From Adiantum capillus-veneris (taxonomy: Eukaryota; Streptophyta; Polypodiopsida; Polypodiales; Pteridaceae), in contig CM043971.1 in NCBI GenBank assembly GCA_014529385.2, positions 91,313,340 through 91,377,339 of the forward strand: a DNA stretch of 64,000 bases. The letters run 5' to 3'. The notes under the pieces were generated by a model, which was given only the letters and a program-made list of their open reading frames with translations, did no database searches and was not told the DNA's origin. Shown piece by piece: positions 31,154-42,682 of this stretch. Made by a program: the position numbers and the translations under genes. Every line of letters begins with the position of its first letter. Positions within the stretch are counted from its first letter, which is position 1.

Positions 31154-33354
31154 AACGTTTTGATCTTCCACACCTCAATCAAGCTTGAGCCTAGATTGGA
31201 ACAGCTCAAAGTCTCCTCACACCTTTAAATGATCTAGGCAGGTCAAGTATATCCCGTGTGAGGGTAGGAAATATGCACTGTGCAAACAGGATATAGAGAC
31301 AGAGGCTACTGTATGCAGATGTGCTTATCACGCTTGTCAATAACATCATGAACAATACTCAAGTAAAAGGAAAATCAAAACCCAAGGATGTGAACCTACT
31401 TGACATGGGGCAAGTGACTAATTCAAATGGTGTGTGGTGGCATAATATCACAAATTGGCTGATGTGATCAATGCCGGTGGTTAATGGGACCAAATAATTG
31501 CAAATAAGCTTGAGGGGTGACTTAAATGAGAGAAAAATGTACCTCTATCTTGTAGTAAATCAAGCATCAGATTGAGATTAGTAGGAGGGTCCAATGAAGC
31601 AACTTCTTTCACATAAGCAATGTGGTCTGCATAAACGAAGTGGTAAACAGAACAAGCAAGATCTTAGACAAATAGGCTTGAAAGAACATACATCAGATAA
31701 TGTTTTACTTCTTGAAACATAAATCCCTATAAGTTCTTATGCATTGAGACCAACAAGTTCCCTAAAAGCACCATGATTTAAAAAAAATATGTTGCAACCT
31801 GGCAAACATTAAGAACTCAAAGCAGTAGTTCGAGAAAGTTACGTAATAAATGCAAACGCAAAGAACCCATTAGTCCATTTCCTAACAGTGCCTAGTAGCT
31901 CAAGCAAAGATGAAAGAGTGGTGCAGTCAACAGCGATGCATCTAGTAATTCTGCATGCTGCAGTAAGCTTATTTCATGAAAGCTAGCACAAGCTGCAATT
32001 CAGTACTTAAAACACGTGTAGAAGCTTTTCAGAACAATTTATTCAGAGAGTCTTCATATTGTATAAAGACTTCAATTGAAGTCCCAGAAAGGAAGGACAT
32101 TATACAAGACAAAAGAGACACCAAAACTGCCACAAATTTATGAGACAGTGATGTCATTGGCTACGGATAAGGAGCAGTCTTGACTGTCAAATAACGGGGC
32201 ATTGCAGCACAAAAATAGTGACATCCTCACAGGGGTACATAGCCACATGCAAAATGGATCATAATAAATAGTCTTTATCCTTGTGCACGATCTCATAACT
32301 TGCAATGAGGAAGCTCGCTCACGAAATCAGAGACGTTATGTAAATAAGACAATGTGGAAGCCATGCATGTGTGAGTGCATGTGCGCGCAAAGAAAGAGGC
32401 TGATTTCTATTACTTGAGAAATTCCTCATAACGCCCAAATGGTGCCGATTCTGAAGGGCAAGTACGTAACAGATTACATAGCAGGCCCGAAGGAAACAAT
32501 CTGCAAACTGTAAAATCTGGATACAACTAGCCACATGGAAAACTGTAGAAAATTGTAAGCCAGGGTAAAAAACCTCTCCTAAAGAGAGTAAAAAATGCCT
32601 CGGCAAGCTAAGTGGAGAGAAGATGGCAGCAGCCTCTGAAAAATAGGCACTTCCACCAAAAGCATACTCAGTAACTGCATATCAAAAACCTGAACCACCG
32701 AACACCACCAACAGTGTAAAGGACAAGGAACATTTGCAATGGCAAGAGCTCGAACGTCGAAGCATTGCCCGCCAACTGGTATAATCTAACAGCAAGAGGC
32801 AATCGATCAACAAAAGGCAGAGAGCAGTTGATGGCAAAGATGAGAGAGCAGAGGCAAACTGACATAACCAAGAAGCTGTAGGAGGGTGCCAAAAGGTAAG
32901 CAACAAAGCCATGCAATCGAGTTGACAAGGAGCTATCCCCCAGGATAGAAACCAATGCACCTGCTGCAGCTGGCTCCTAGGGACCAGAGCTGGAGGTGGC
33001 TCCTAGGGACCAAAGCTGGGGAGGGAACTCAAAGAAGACTGTGAAGGAGGCTCTGATGACAACAACCTTTGAAAACCTAACGTAGAAACATGGTAGAGCA
33101 TGCAAAGAGCAAAGCAACAAGCCAACAACAGCAAACCCAAACAATCCAATGCAGAGGACACAAGAAAGCCAGGAACATGGAGCACAAGGAAAGAAACCAA
33201 CAAATAAAAAAGGCAATGAAATCAAACAAAAAACATACTGTCAAAACAAACTTCACTTACATCCACACAACCGCCCAGCACACACACTCACACCCAAAAG
33301 TTAGTTAGAAGCACAAGGAAAACAAAGCTTGCAGAAACCAAACTCTACACACAC
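31154..33354. other. Unassigned segment, no supported gene
   Basis: I see no conserved domain or element terminus. A short diverged duplication of GGCTCCTAGGGACCA occurs at about 32969 and 32998. The plus strand is purine-rich from about 32680 to 33250, which creates long open minus-strand frames that look like composition effects. Confidence 0.4.
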
Positions 33355-33359
33355 GTACA

Positions 33360-34120
33360 TGTTATCATTCAGTTTCTTGTCCGGTGGTAGCTCCAATATC
33401 TCCCAGGAGCAGATTAGGGAGTGAGGGCTGTTTTGTGGCTGTGCCCGATCGTATCTGAGGTAGACGTACCTGTTCTCAAGGATGCACTCCACGGTGTTGC
33501 TCACCCAGTAGACTGGCATGAGGCGGAACCCCAGTTCCTAGGGTTTCCCAAGGTCCGAGTCTGAAGTGTTCTGCAGTTCTGCTACTATATTTGTGTGTGT
33601 CAGGTCACTTTCAGTGAGTTTACATATTTATTAGCATTTTAGCCATTTATCACGATCGTGGGATTTTGCAGTAGGTAAGGCAATTCTAAAAATCGCCTAT
33701 ATATGCAACCCACCCCCTTGTACTTTTGGCACATGTGTTGATCATTGTAGAGCTTTAGCATTTGGGCACACTCTCTCTCTCTAGCGTTTTTTCTCCTTGC
33801 TAGCATTTTGTGTGCGGGATGTCATCCTCTCTCTAGCATTTTCTAACCACCTTCGATCTCTCTCTCTCTCCAACGTTTTCTCCAGCGATCTCTCTCTCCC
33901 TTGCTCACGCTCCCTCTCCCTTGTCGTGGGCACACCCTCTTGGTGTGGCATTGCCCGCGGTGAGTTCCCGTGCCCAATCAATGGGCGGTACGTGCTAGGA
34001 GCTTGATGACGAGGAGATCCATCGCAATAGATCCGAGATCTATTGGCTGCCCCGTAAGAAGAGGAGTTGCAGACAAGTTCATCACCACCCGATTCACCCT
34101 TTTCTGTTGCACCTTTGACA
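33360..34120 (+). repeat. Copia 5' LTR (761 bp)
   Basis: It starts TGTTATCATTCAGTTTC and ends CACCTTTGACA. It aligns with 38732-39393 with indels, for example in CAGGTCACTTTCAGTGAGTT and CCACCCCCTTGTACTTT. TATATA at 33699-33704, in CCTATATATGCAACC, is a likely TATA box and is conserved in the 3' LTR. Confidence 0.92.
33699..33704 (+). promoter_or_regulatory. Probable TATA box of the copia LTR
   Basis: TATATA lies in CCTATATATGCAACCC, conserved in the 3' LTR near 39023. The repeated CTAGCGTTTT-type motifs all lie downstream of it. Confidence 0.6.
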
Positions 34121-34135
34121 TGGTATTAGAGCCAC
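34121..34135 (+). promoter_or_regulatory. Copia primer-binding site (initiator tRNA-Met type)
   Basis: TGGTATTAGAGCCAC starts at the first base after the 5' LTR. It is one base from TGGTATCAGAGC, which pairs with the 3' end of plant initiator tRNA-Met. Confidence 0.9.
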
Positions 34136-34550
34136 GGTGTGCTCTTGAATCGGAACGGTGATTTGTGTGAGTTTTTGGTGCTGAATTTCCGCGACAAAAA
34201 GAGACGGTTTGCTGTTTTTTTTGTGTTTTTCACTCATTTGGGACTGATTTCGACTGTAGTGAGCAGATTTGCAGATTTCCTCACTTCTACCTCGACCTCG
34301 TCACATACTCAAGTTCTCCAACACCATGGAGAGGAGTGATGATTCTGATAATAATTCAGCCTGTGATGACGAAGTACATAGTGAGGGTACAACCGGCAGT
34401 GGTGGTGAACCACCCGAGGAGTGGGGAGATTGATCCCAATTCTACTCTGGCATAGGTGATCAACCAATCAAGATATCTACCCTTCCTACTTTTCCCTCGA
34501 ATCGGCAATTGAATGAAGACAACTATGCCACTTGAAAAGAAACCATGATA

Positions 34551-34866
34551 GCGGTCTTTGACTCTTACGAGCTTGGAAGTTTTGTCTAGGGCAACTTTCA
34601 AAACCCAAAGGACCCTGTGGGAGCGAAGTTATGGGAGCGTGTCAATGCTCGAATCCGATCTTTCATTATCCTCAACACTACACCATCGGTTATTAGCCAT
34701 ATACGATGGCGGTCTTTGACTCTTACGAGCTTGGAAGTTTTGTCTAGAGCAACTTTCAAAACCCAAAGGACCCTGTGGGAGCGAAGTTATGGGAGCGTGT
34801 CAATGCTCGAATCCGATCTTTCATTATCCTCAACAGTACACCATCAGTTATTAGCCACATACGATT
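34551..34866 (+). repeat. 158-bp tandem duplication in copia gag
   Basis: The copies start at 34551 and 34709 (GCGGTCTTTGACTCTTACGA) and differ at very few sites. 158 is not a multiple of three, so the frame is lost. Confidence 0.95.
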
Positions 34867-35032
34867 GATGAAAGACGCGAAGTTGATTTGGGATCGGCTT
34901 TCTTCACTTTATGATCGAGTTTCTCCAATGAAGCGGATGGCCCTCGAGGTGTTGTTGAGAACCCTCCATGCAAAGCACTCTTCCATGCAGGATCACATAA
35001 ACAAGATACAAGAGATACTTCGTATCGGAAAG

Positions 35033-35156
35033 CTTATCAGTTCACAGGATATGGCTATTCAGCTTTTGGCCCAATTGCCTCCTCCATACACCGACTTATC
35101 AGTTCACAGGATATGGCTATTCAGCTTTTGGCCCAATTGCCTCCTCCGTACACCAA
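35033..35156 (+). repeat. 62-bp tandem duplication in copia gag
   Basis: The copies start at 35033 and 35095 (CTTATCAGTTCACAGGATAT). 62 is not a multiple of three, so the frame is lost. Confidence 0.95.
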
Positions 35157-35557
35157 CTTCTACTCTTCCTTGATTACAAGTGGCCAGCTAAACACTCTCT
35201 CTTGGGACGAGATTGTTCCAATGGTATTGGACCAAGAGGAGTGGTTCAATACGTGGAAGAAATCAAGCTCCGAATCCTTGACCGGTTCTTCCAACAACAA
35301 CAAGCAGCAAAAGGGTAAGAAGAAAAGCAACAACACCAAAGACAAGAAGAGATACCGAACGGGAAGCCTTGAAGACAGAACGGCATTGCAATAGTTACGT
35401 GAGAAGGGACATTATTAGAGAAAGTGTCCAAAGCGAGTTGGAGATGCTTCGCCTTCTTTGGCGACAGTGGTGCAGTCACCGGCCTTTGTTCATTTGGAGA
35501 TTCTCCCCTCACAGGACTCTCCAGGGACATCGAAGGTTGCATCGACTCTTGCGGGTC

Positions 35558-36800
35558 GAGATGATCATGATTGGATTCTAGATAGTGGTGCTTCACGCCA
35601 CATGATACCTTCGAAGGATCTTTTGTCCAACATGCGAAAACACTGTGGTACCATTTTTCTTGGTGACAAATCTGAAATTCCTATTCATAGCGAGGGAATA
35701 TGGAATTAATTCCCGACGGCAGAGGGGGTATGAATACCTCCAAGGTACTTTATGCTCCAAAGCTCGGATTTCATCTTATGTCTGTGCACGAGGTGTACAA
35801 GCTTGGCATGGAGGTGATCTTCACAGAGGATGCAGTATCTATTGGGGATCGTGAATCAATCAAGGAGGTCAGAGGGGGCTCAGTGGAGAACAGACTCTAT
35901 AGGCTCCATGCTCTTTCTTCAGCGACAAGGATACCTACAGGTAATCTCTAGCATTACACATTTGCTCATTTGAACAATGATTCTCTTCGGCTTGCTTTTC
36001 ATGAGCCGATGCTTACAGACTTACCAGATGTTGGGAGTAAGCATGGGAAATGCATTACTTGCATTCGTGGGAAGCAAAATCTCGAATCTATTCACAAGCT
36101 TGCTACACGCTGAGCCATTGCCGTTTTGGAGTTGGTTCACACCAACCTTTGTGGACCTATGTAGACCTCTTCCCTTGCAAGGCTCTCTGTTTCATGTTGC
36201 TGGTGGATGATTTCAGCCGCTTTACTTGGGTATACTTTCTACAGCACAGGTACGAGGCATTCAACCTCTTCAAGAATTGGCGTTCTCTAGTGAAAGAAAA
36301 ACAATCAAGCGTTGAAGACTATTCGATCTGACAAAGGTAGGGAGTTCGCCTCTAATGCATTCATTCAGTTTCGTGCGAACAATGGCATCAAGCGAGAGCT
36401 TGCAAGTACCGGATCACCTTCAGCGAATGGAGTTGTGGAGCGGCAGAATAGGACAGTGGTAGAAATGGCACGAACCATGCTTGAGCATCGAAACTTGCCA
36501 AAATCTTTATGGGCAAAGGAAATTGCGACGGCAGTTCATACCATAAACCGATCTCCAACCTCTTCATTTCGTGGGAAAACCCAATTCAAAGCCTATCTTG
36601 GTAAGAAGCCCGACGTCTCCCACTTTTGAATGTGTCCATGTACCGAAGGAGAAGAGGGGGAAGTTTGACCCCAAGTCCAGAAGAATGATTTTTGTCGGCT
36701 ACAACTCTCTTTCCGAGGAATATTGACTCTGTGATCCAGAGAAGAAAGATGTTGTACTCAGCTGTAATGTTGTCTTCGACGAGTTTTGACCTTCAGAGGG
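35558..36800 (+). pseudogene. Copia aspartic protease and integrase
   Basis: The protease has WILDSGASRHM with the catalytic DSGA (about 35572-35604). GAG-pre-integrase sequence follows (LYRLHAL, AHLNNDSL and a CITCIRGKQ block). The integrase core starts with LVHTNLCGPM, where the first catalytic Asp is replaced by Asn (AAC at 36144-36146). The second Asp (IRSDKGREF, about 36327) and the Glu (GVVERQNRT, about 36430) are kept. The block SLWAKEIATAVHTINRSPT closes the core. A frameshift near 36305 and stops near 35950, 36108 and 36628 interrupt it. Confidence 0.88.
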
Positions 36801-37169
36801 GCTTCTACTCCCAAGTATTCCACGACAACCCCTCATTTGCCGATACTTGGAGACCCAAATTTTGTTTTGCCTCTTGATGAACCCTCTTCTCCTACTCCTG
36901 TCCCACAGGCTTTGGAGGAGAATGCACCCATTCCAGATGATGCATGATAATGGTTCTCATCATAGTGCAGAGTTAGAGCCAGATATATCAATAGCTCCTC
37001 CCTTGGGGAGCAAGACAGACAAGTTTCCGAAGTGGCTATTGGAGATTTTGAGAGATTCCGCAACTTCAAATTTTCCACCCGATTGGCATGAAGTCGGTAC
37101 TACACGACGATCTCAGCGACTTCGATTTGCTAAGGTAGATGGGACTTTATTACAGGTGAACTATGCTTT

Positions 37170-38718
37170 GATGTCTACAGTGATCACGGACAAAGATTCT
37201 CTAACAGTTGAGGAAGCACTTTCACAACCAAAGTGGAAGTTGGCCGTGTAAAAAGAACTTGATCCCATCAAGAAGAACAACACTTGGGAGTTGGTTCCAC
37301 AGCCTGCCAAGCAGAAAATCATTGGTGTCAAATGGGTCTACAAGACCAAGTACAAATCTAATGGTTCTTTGGACAAGCACAAGGCAAGACTAGTTGCCAA
37401 GGGCTTCTCTCAGACACCTGGTGTAGACTATGACGAGACCTTTGCACCGACTGCAAGGATGGAGACCATTCGGGTATTTTTTTCCCTTAATGGCTTTTTC
37501 GGGTGGCCGGGTTTTTAGATGGATGTTGTTTCGGCATTTCTCAATCGTGATCTAGAAGAGGAGGTATATGTGGAGCAACCTCCAGAGGTCGAGGATCTAG
37601 ACTTCGAAGACATAGTTTGTAGGTTGCTAAAGGCTCTCTATGGCCTAAAGCAATCCCCTTAAGCATGGTACCAAAAGATAGACTCTTTCTTCCTATGACA
37701 CTCCTTTCGACGATCTTGTGCAGACCAAGATTTATACATTTACCGTGAGGGAGGATTGTCGACACTTGTTATCCTCTTGTGGACGATCTTGTGATTACAC
37801 GTTAGCCATGTTGAGCACATCCGCAGTACTATGCAGACCTTGACGAAGGAGTTTGAGATGACAAATCTTGGCTTGCTTCACTACTTTCTTGGATTGGAGA
37901 TATGGCAGACAGAGGGAGGCATCTTTCTCTCCCAGGAGCGCTATATCCAAGAATTTTTAAACCATTTGGTATGACTGAGTGAAGACCTATCTCAACCCCT
38001 ATGGATCCCAATCAAAAGTTGTCACAGTGTGATCTCCCAGATATAGCAGATGCTACAAAGTAACGGAAACTGGTTGGTTCTCTCATTTGGGTACTCAACA
38101 CCCGGTTTGATGTCAGTTTCCTGGTGGAACTTCTCAGTTCTTTCATGCAGAGACCCACCAAGTCACATTTGGAGAAGGCTCTCTAGATTTTGCGGCATTT
38201 AAAGGCGACCAAATCACTAGGCATTCACTATGCGGTTGGAGGTACATACTCCCACACCATTCTACGAGGACGGAGTGATACAGATTGGGGTATAGATCCA
38301 AATGGACGACGGTCGGCCACAAGTTAAACCTTTTCTTTTGGGTTAGGAGCAGTTTTATGGAGCAGCAAGAAATAACCTACAGTTGCCTTATCTACCATAG
38401 AGGTAGAATACCGAGCTGTTTGCAGTGCTACATGTGAGTCAGTGTGGATTCAAACGCTACTTTCGGAAATGGGATTTCCTCAGCAGACGAGCATTACGTA
38501 CTTTAACAACTAGAGTTGTATAGCCATTGCGAGGAACCCAGTGTTCCATGCCCGGACCAAGCATATAGAGGAACAATACCATTTCGTTCGTGAGAAGACC
38601 AAGGATGGCTCTATCCGACTAGAGTACATCCTAACCCTGCTGACATCTTCACCGAACCTCTTCCACAAGCGACATTATCCTCTCATGCCAGCTCCCTTGG
38701 ACTTGTTTCCCGTCATGG
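37170..38718 (+). pseudogene. Copia reverse transcriptase and RNase H
   Basis: RT begins near VEEALSQPKWK and includes NTWELVPQP, IGVKWVYKTKY, HKARLVAKGFSQ, VDYDETFAPTARM, MDVVSAFLNRDLEEEVYV and ALYGLKQSP. The catalytic pair survives as LVDDLVIT (about 37776). RNase H is read through FHARTKHIEEQYHFVREK near the end. A stop at 37249, stops at 37516 and 37659, and many later breaks make it inactive. The lineage is clearly copia from the YGLKQSP and HARTKHIE motifs. Confidence 0.88.
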
Positions 38719-38731
38719 AACTAAGAGGGGG
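38719..38731 (+). promoter_or_regulatory. Copia polypurine tract
   Basis: AACTAAGAGGGGG lies directly before the 3' LTR (TGTTAAGAG). Confidence 0.85.
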
Positions 38732-39393
38732 TGTTAAGAGTTCAGATTCCTGTTCGGTGGTAGCCCCAGTATCTCCGAGGGGCAGATTAGCGAGTGAGGA
38801 CCGTTTTGTGGTTGTGTCCGGCCGTGTCTGATGTAGACATACCTGTTCTCGCGACGAGCCGTTCCTAGGGTTTCCTAGGGTCAGAGTCTCGAGTGCTTTG
38901 TAGTTTTTCTACTAAATATGTGTGTCAGGTCACTTTCAGTGAGTTTACATATTTATTAGCATTTTAGCCATTTATCAGGATCGTGGGGTTTTGCAGGAGG
39001 TAGGGAAATTCTGGTGATTGTCTATATATGCAACCCACCCCCTTGTACTTTGTCTCATATGTTGATCATTGCAAAGCTTCAGCATTTTAGTCTCTCTAGC
39101 ATTTTTTCTCCTTGCTAGCGTTTTGTGTGTGCGGTGCCATACTCTCTCTAGACTCTAGAGCTTTCAGACCACCCTCATCTCTCTCTCTCCACCGTTTCCT
39201 CTAGCGATCTCTCTCTCCCTTGCGGTGAGTTCCCATGCCCGTTCGGTGGGCGGTACGCGCTAAGGGCTTGACGACGAGGAGATCCGTCACGATAGGTCCA
39301 AGATCTATTGGCTGCCCGCTCAGAGAGGAGGTTTTCTCGCGGTTGCAGACAAGTTTATCACCCAATTCACCCTTTTCCACTGCACCATTGACA
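38732..39393 (+). repeat. Copia 3' LTR (662 bp)
   Basis: It starts TGTTAAGAGTTCAG and ends CACCATTGACA. It is about 100 bp shorter than the 5' LTR because of several indels. Confidence 0.92.
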
Positions 39394-39431
39394 ATACACT
39401 CACACACCCACATGAGGCACAGTAAGGAAAA

Positions 39432-40563
39432 TGTAAGGTGCAGCAGAATGAATGATGTTCTTTCTCAAGATGAGTGATCCATATTTGCTCAAGGTTCCTT
39501 TTAGTTCTTATGGAAGGGAGAGCCTTCCGTTCTTTATGGAGAGTGCTGTGATCACGAACAAAGTGAGTGGGTATTGTGCGTGCAAGTGTATGAGAATGAG
39601 AGATAGAGAGAAGAGAGATACGACACCAGAGACGTTGTAAAACCCTCCTCCGAAGGCCCCACTCTCGTCGACGAGAGTGGTCTACTATTGATTGCACAAA
39701 TGGGTACAATGATGATGCATAAGAGCTGATGCAGATCTAGGCTATGTCGACGACGACGACCGGATGGCGATGGCGACAGTGGGGGCTGAATTGGGGGTGG
39801 ATCGAACTGCTGTCCAAAGACACTATCTGCTGAAAATCTTCTGAACTAGGGGCTGTTTTGGGCGGCTGAAAATGCAGGTTTTGGCTGCGTTTTTCTGGAG
39901 GCTGAAATGACCTAACAAACGTTGCTGTCCCTAGGGCTGAAAACGCTATCAAAACTGTTGCCTTCTGATGGTGATGAAGTCGCTAGTTGCAAGGGAACAC
40001 TGCGGACCAGATCGGGCTGAAAACGCCAGGCAAGAGATGGCTGGCGATGCTACAAACGCTAGGGGCTGAAGTGTTGGCGATGAGGCTGGGATCAAAAACG
40101 CCAGGCTGCTGAAGATGGGAAACACTAGGCGATGGGTGCTTGAGGGGTTCTTGCTGAGAGAGGGGAGTACCTACTGCCAAAGGCCTGTTGTGCTCCTTGC
40201 TCATCTGCCAAAGACTGCTAGCTTTGGTTTGCTTATATATTTCCTTACCCAAATTGCCCTACCTACTTTTGTTGGAAAGTCACTTAAATTAATAAGTGAA
40301 AAATGTCAAAAATAGGAAAATAGGCTAAATGCACTGGAAAAATCCCCTAACTGATTCTAATGGATTCTGATGGGAATACTGATGATCATGCTGTGTGCAA
40401 CCAAAGGATATGCATCTATACCAAGTGACTGGGCATGCACGGTCTACGAATAGACTCACAAAAGTGCCAGATCACTTCTAATCTCGACTGACTGGACTTG
40501 ACGAAAACCCTGTTATGGTGTAGCTTGTCCACGGACGCAAAGGGTTGGATGTGTCACGTGACA
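39432..40563 (-). repeat. Family S 3' LTR, minus strand (1132 bp)
   Basis: Read on the minus strand it begins TGTCACGTGACACATCC at 40563 and ends near 39432 (CTGCACCTTACA). It matches the solo LTR at 47686-48860, for example in the shared palindrome-like GGAAGGGAGAGCCTTCCG. The corresponding 5' LTR is not in the window. A TATATA lies near 40217. Confidence 0.85.
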
Positions 40564-40579
40564 TCCCCTCCTTTTTAAA
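40564..40579 (-). promoter_or_regulatory. Family S polypurine tract
   Basis: On the minus strand TTTAAAAAGGAGGGGA lies directly before the LTR start. Confidence 0.8.
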
Positions 40580-41418
40580 GTGAGGTACTGGTACCGAGCT
40601 GCATGGCTTCCTTGTAGTCTGCCAACAACTCTGGATAATCCTTGAAGAACTCTTCGTCTACCCACACCGCTTCATGGGTTCCTCGATCCTTGAACTTCAA
40701 AAAATACTGTCGCACTTGCTTCTTCGAACCATGGCGAAACCGATGCAACAACACTTGCTCCGGTTCCATGACTTCAGCTTCATCGATGATCTCCGGTTCT
40801 TCTTCTTCCAAAATGTCCTTTGGAGGTGTTCCCTAAAACACTTTCAACCAAGAAACATGGAAAACGTTGAGCATTGACCATGAGTTAGGCAACTGCAATT
40901 TCATTGAAACCTCATTTATCTTTTTAATGACTGGAAATGGACCATACATACGAAAAGACAACTTTGGACACTTCTTTCCAACTTGCTTAAGACGTTGCTT
41001 CATGATTCTTAAATACACCCAATCTCCTTCCTTGATCGAAACATCCTGACGATGCTTATTAGCCTGCCGTGAATAAGATTCCTGAGCCTTGCTTAGCCGA
41101 AGCTTCACACTCTCAGAAATCTCATCCAATGACTGACTTTCAGCATTGGCATCAAGCATTTGACTGACCGAGCGAGTCAAAAGTGACTGGAACGGGCGGC
41201 CAAAAGCTGCCTCATACGGAGTTCGACCAATAGCAGAAGAAAAGGAGTCATTTAGAATAGCCTGCACCAATGGGAGATAGAGCTCCCATTGAGACTGCTG
41301 ATCATGCATATAAGATTTTAAAACATCAAAAGCCAATTGATTGTAAATTTATGTTTGACCATCTGATTGTGGATGAAAAGCCGATGAAAAATTCAACTTA
41401 GTGCCAAAATTTTCAAGT
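40572..41418 (-). pseudogene. Family S integrase C-terminus and chromodomain
   Basis: The minus-strand frame begins at FGTKLNFSSAFHPQSDGQT, where the catalytic Glu codon that should follow is TAA. It continues through integrase (SYMHDQQSQWELYLPLVQA, GRTPYEAAFGR, KEGDWVYLR, KLSFRMYGPFPVIKKIN, VFHVSWLK), a stop at 40833, and a chromodomain (EQVLLHRFRHGSKKQVRQYF, LKFKDRGTHEAVWVDEEF, DYPELLADYKEA). It ends close to the PPT, as expected for a chromovirus. The 5' part of the element is missing beyond about 41418. Confidence 0.9.
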
Positions 41419-41838
41419 TCTTCTATTTAGGTTGATCAAAAGCCTAATTTTCAATCTGGCAGACTAGTGACTTTAGGATCTAGTCTCTATCGGTGATCAA
41501 GATATCTAAATTTTGTTTTGAGTTTACCTTGGGCTATACTCAAGTCAAGTATCACAATACTAGAATTTTGTCCCTTGATTAAATGTGTTTTCCACTTGAT
41601 TATGAGTTCAATGGTACTCTTTGTGTGCAACTTGGATCCAATTTCAAGCAATTTTCTCAAATTCTTGGTCTATTTGGATGGTGTGCATAGTTGGTCTCAG
41701 TTTTCATATCAAAATTGGCCAAATTTTAATGCAAAACGAGCATAACTTGATCAAAACAATTCCAAATTTGACCAAACTTCACTAGTGTGACTAGGACAAC
41801 TATGGGCACTAGGTCAATGGGTTACATGTCAATTTTGT
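41419..41838. other. Unassigned segment
   Basis: AT-rich sequence without domains lies between the broken family S element and the broken 5' LTR of G1. I see no termini or repeats. Confidence 0.5.
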
Positions 41839-41890
41839 CGAAAGGGGCGCCAGACTTTGGGGCCAATACCATTGAGCACGGAACTCCGTC

Positions 41891-41949
<59 letters not shown>

Positions 41950-42015
41950 GATTATAAGGTTTTTGTTCGTGTGTTGCTATTGATTTCTCGCTTGGAGTGT
42001 CCAAGCCTGTTATAG
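41839..42015 (+). repeat. G1 5' LTR, 3' part only, with (CT)n
   Basis: It matches the end of the 3' LTR (CGCCAGACTTTGGGGCC, GTGTTGCTATTGATTTCTCG, CTTGGAGTGTCCAAGCCT). It includes a (CT)n tract at 41894-41946. It ends TGTTATA, where the G0 LTR has TGTTACA. The U3 part is absent. Confidence 0.85.
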
Positions 42016-42030
42016 TGTTATCAGAGCACA
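42016..42030 (+). promoter_or_regulatory. G1 primer-binding site (initiator tRNA-Met type)
   Basis: GTGTTATCAGAGCAC follows the LTR. TTATCAGAGC matches all but the first bases of the initiator tRNA-Met complementary TGGTATCAGAGC. Confidence 0.75.
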
Positions 42031-42182
42031 GAAAGATTGTTCTTCTACGGAGGATCCGATCCTTTTTGCAGCAACTGCAGGTTTTTGTCACTCCCACCCT
42101 TCGTACATCGCGCATCGGGCGCGCTCCCGTCTTCCTCGCTCTGTCTTACAGAGCATAAGCCATAAAGAATTCCAGATTACTC

Positions 42183-42675
42183 ATGGGTTCTCTCGGAGAA
42201 TCGGACAGAGATAACACTTTAGGTGGGTAGGCAAAAGAAAAGTTGAAATCCCGTGCGGGAACTGAAGAAAAGAATGAAGATTTGGAAAGATTCTTGGTGG
42301 AAAATTTTGTCAGAGCAGAGTACAAACATCAATTGCAGGTTGACACTTGTGTGAAAAGATTGATCAAGTACTCTAGAGACCCGAGACTTGCGAAACACTT
42401 GAAGAATTACCCGATTGATGAGATTTAGTCGAGATGTCGTGAGGCCGTTGCTTCGTTTCTCAAGTTGGGAGGGAAGTTAAAAGGACAGACAAGTGCAGAA
42501 AAGCGGAACATGTGCTCGCAGGAAGAACAGAACAAAACTCTTGAATAGAAGACGAACCAAAGGACCACCAGAAGATAAGCCAGAAAGTTACAGAGCAACA
42601 GTCGAGCGTAGAAAAGGAAAGAGAGGAAAGCGGGACTGGTACCACATTGCGAGGGGATCGACCCGAATCAAATGA
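42183..42675 (+). pseudogene. G1 gag, N-terminal part without capsid domain
   Basis: The ATG at 42183 begins MGSLGESDRDNTLGG and a stop, then the same frame continues with ERFLVENFVRAEYKHQLQV and KRLIKYSRDPRLAKHL. These match the N-terminal gag region of H (AVRTQLVAAVNVFSQLVQNP). Basic sequence follows (about 42475-42660). The capsid domain is missing here, but one is present in the cassette at 45489-57618. Confidence 0.7.
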
Positions 42676-42682
42676 ACGAAAA

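Larger units (their letters stand above)
34326..35560 (+). pseudogene. Copia gag with two tandem duplications
   Basis: The ATG at 34326 opens an acidic N-terminus (MERSDDSDNN), followed by the copia gag domain: LNEDNYATW with a stop, KLWERVNARIRSFIILN, and later LIWDRLSSLYDRVSPMKRMA, HINKIQEILRIG and AIQLLAQLPPPY. A Lys/Asn-rich segment precedes a ruined zinc knuckle (KGHY, stop, RKCPK, about 35402). Tandem duplications of 158 bp (34551-34866) and 62 bp (35033-35156) both break the frame. Gag forms the particle and packages RNA. Confidence 0.88.
33360..39393 (+). mobile_element. Ty1/copia retrotransposon, full length, degenerate
   Basis: The order LTR, PBS, gag, protease, integrase, RT, RNase H, PPT, LTR is diagnostic of Ty1/copia, with integrase before RT. 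The LTRs are 33360-34120 and 38732-39393. The flanks are GTACA (33355-33359) and ATACA (39394-39398), a 5-bp target duplication with one mismatch. Many stops and two frame-breaking tandem duplications show that it is inactive. Confidence 0.93.

Noticed and set aside
31154-33354. Minus-strand open frames of 60-95 codons considered as host exons.
   Set aside because: They reflect purine-rich composition of the plus strand, overlap each other and show no domain or splice pattern that I can defend.
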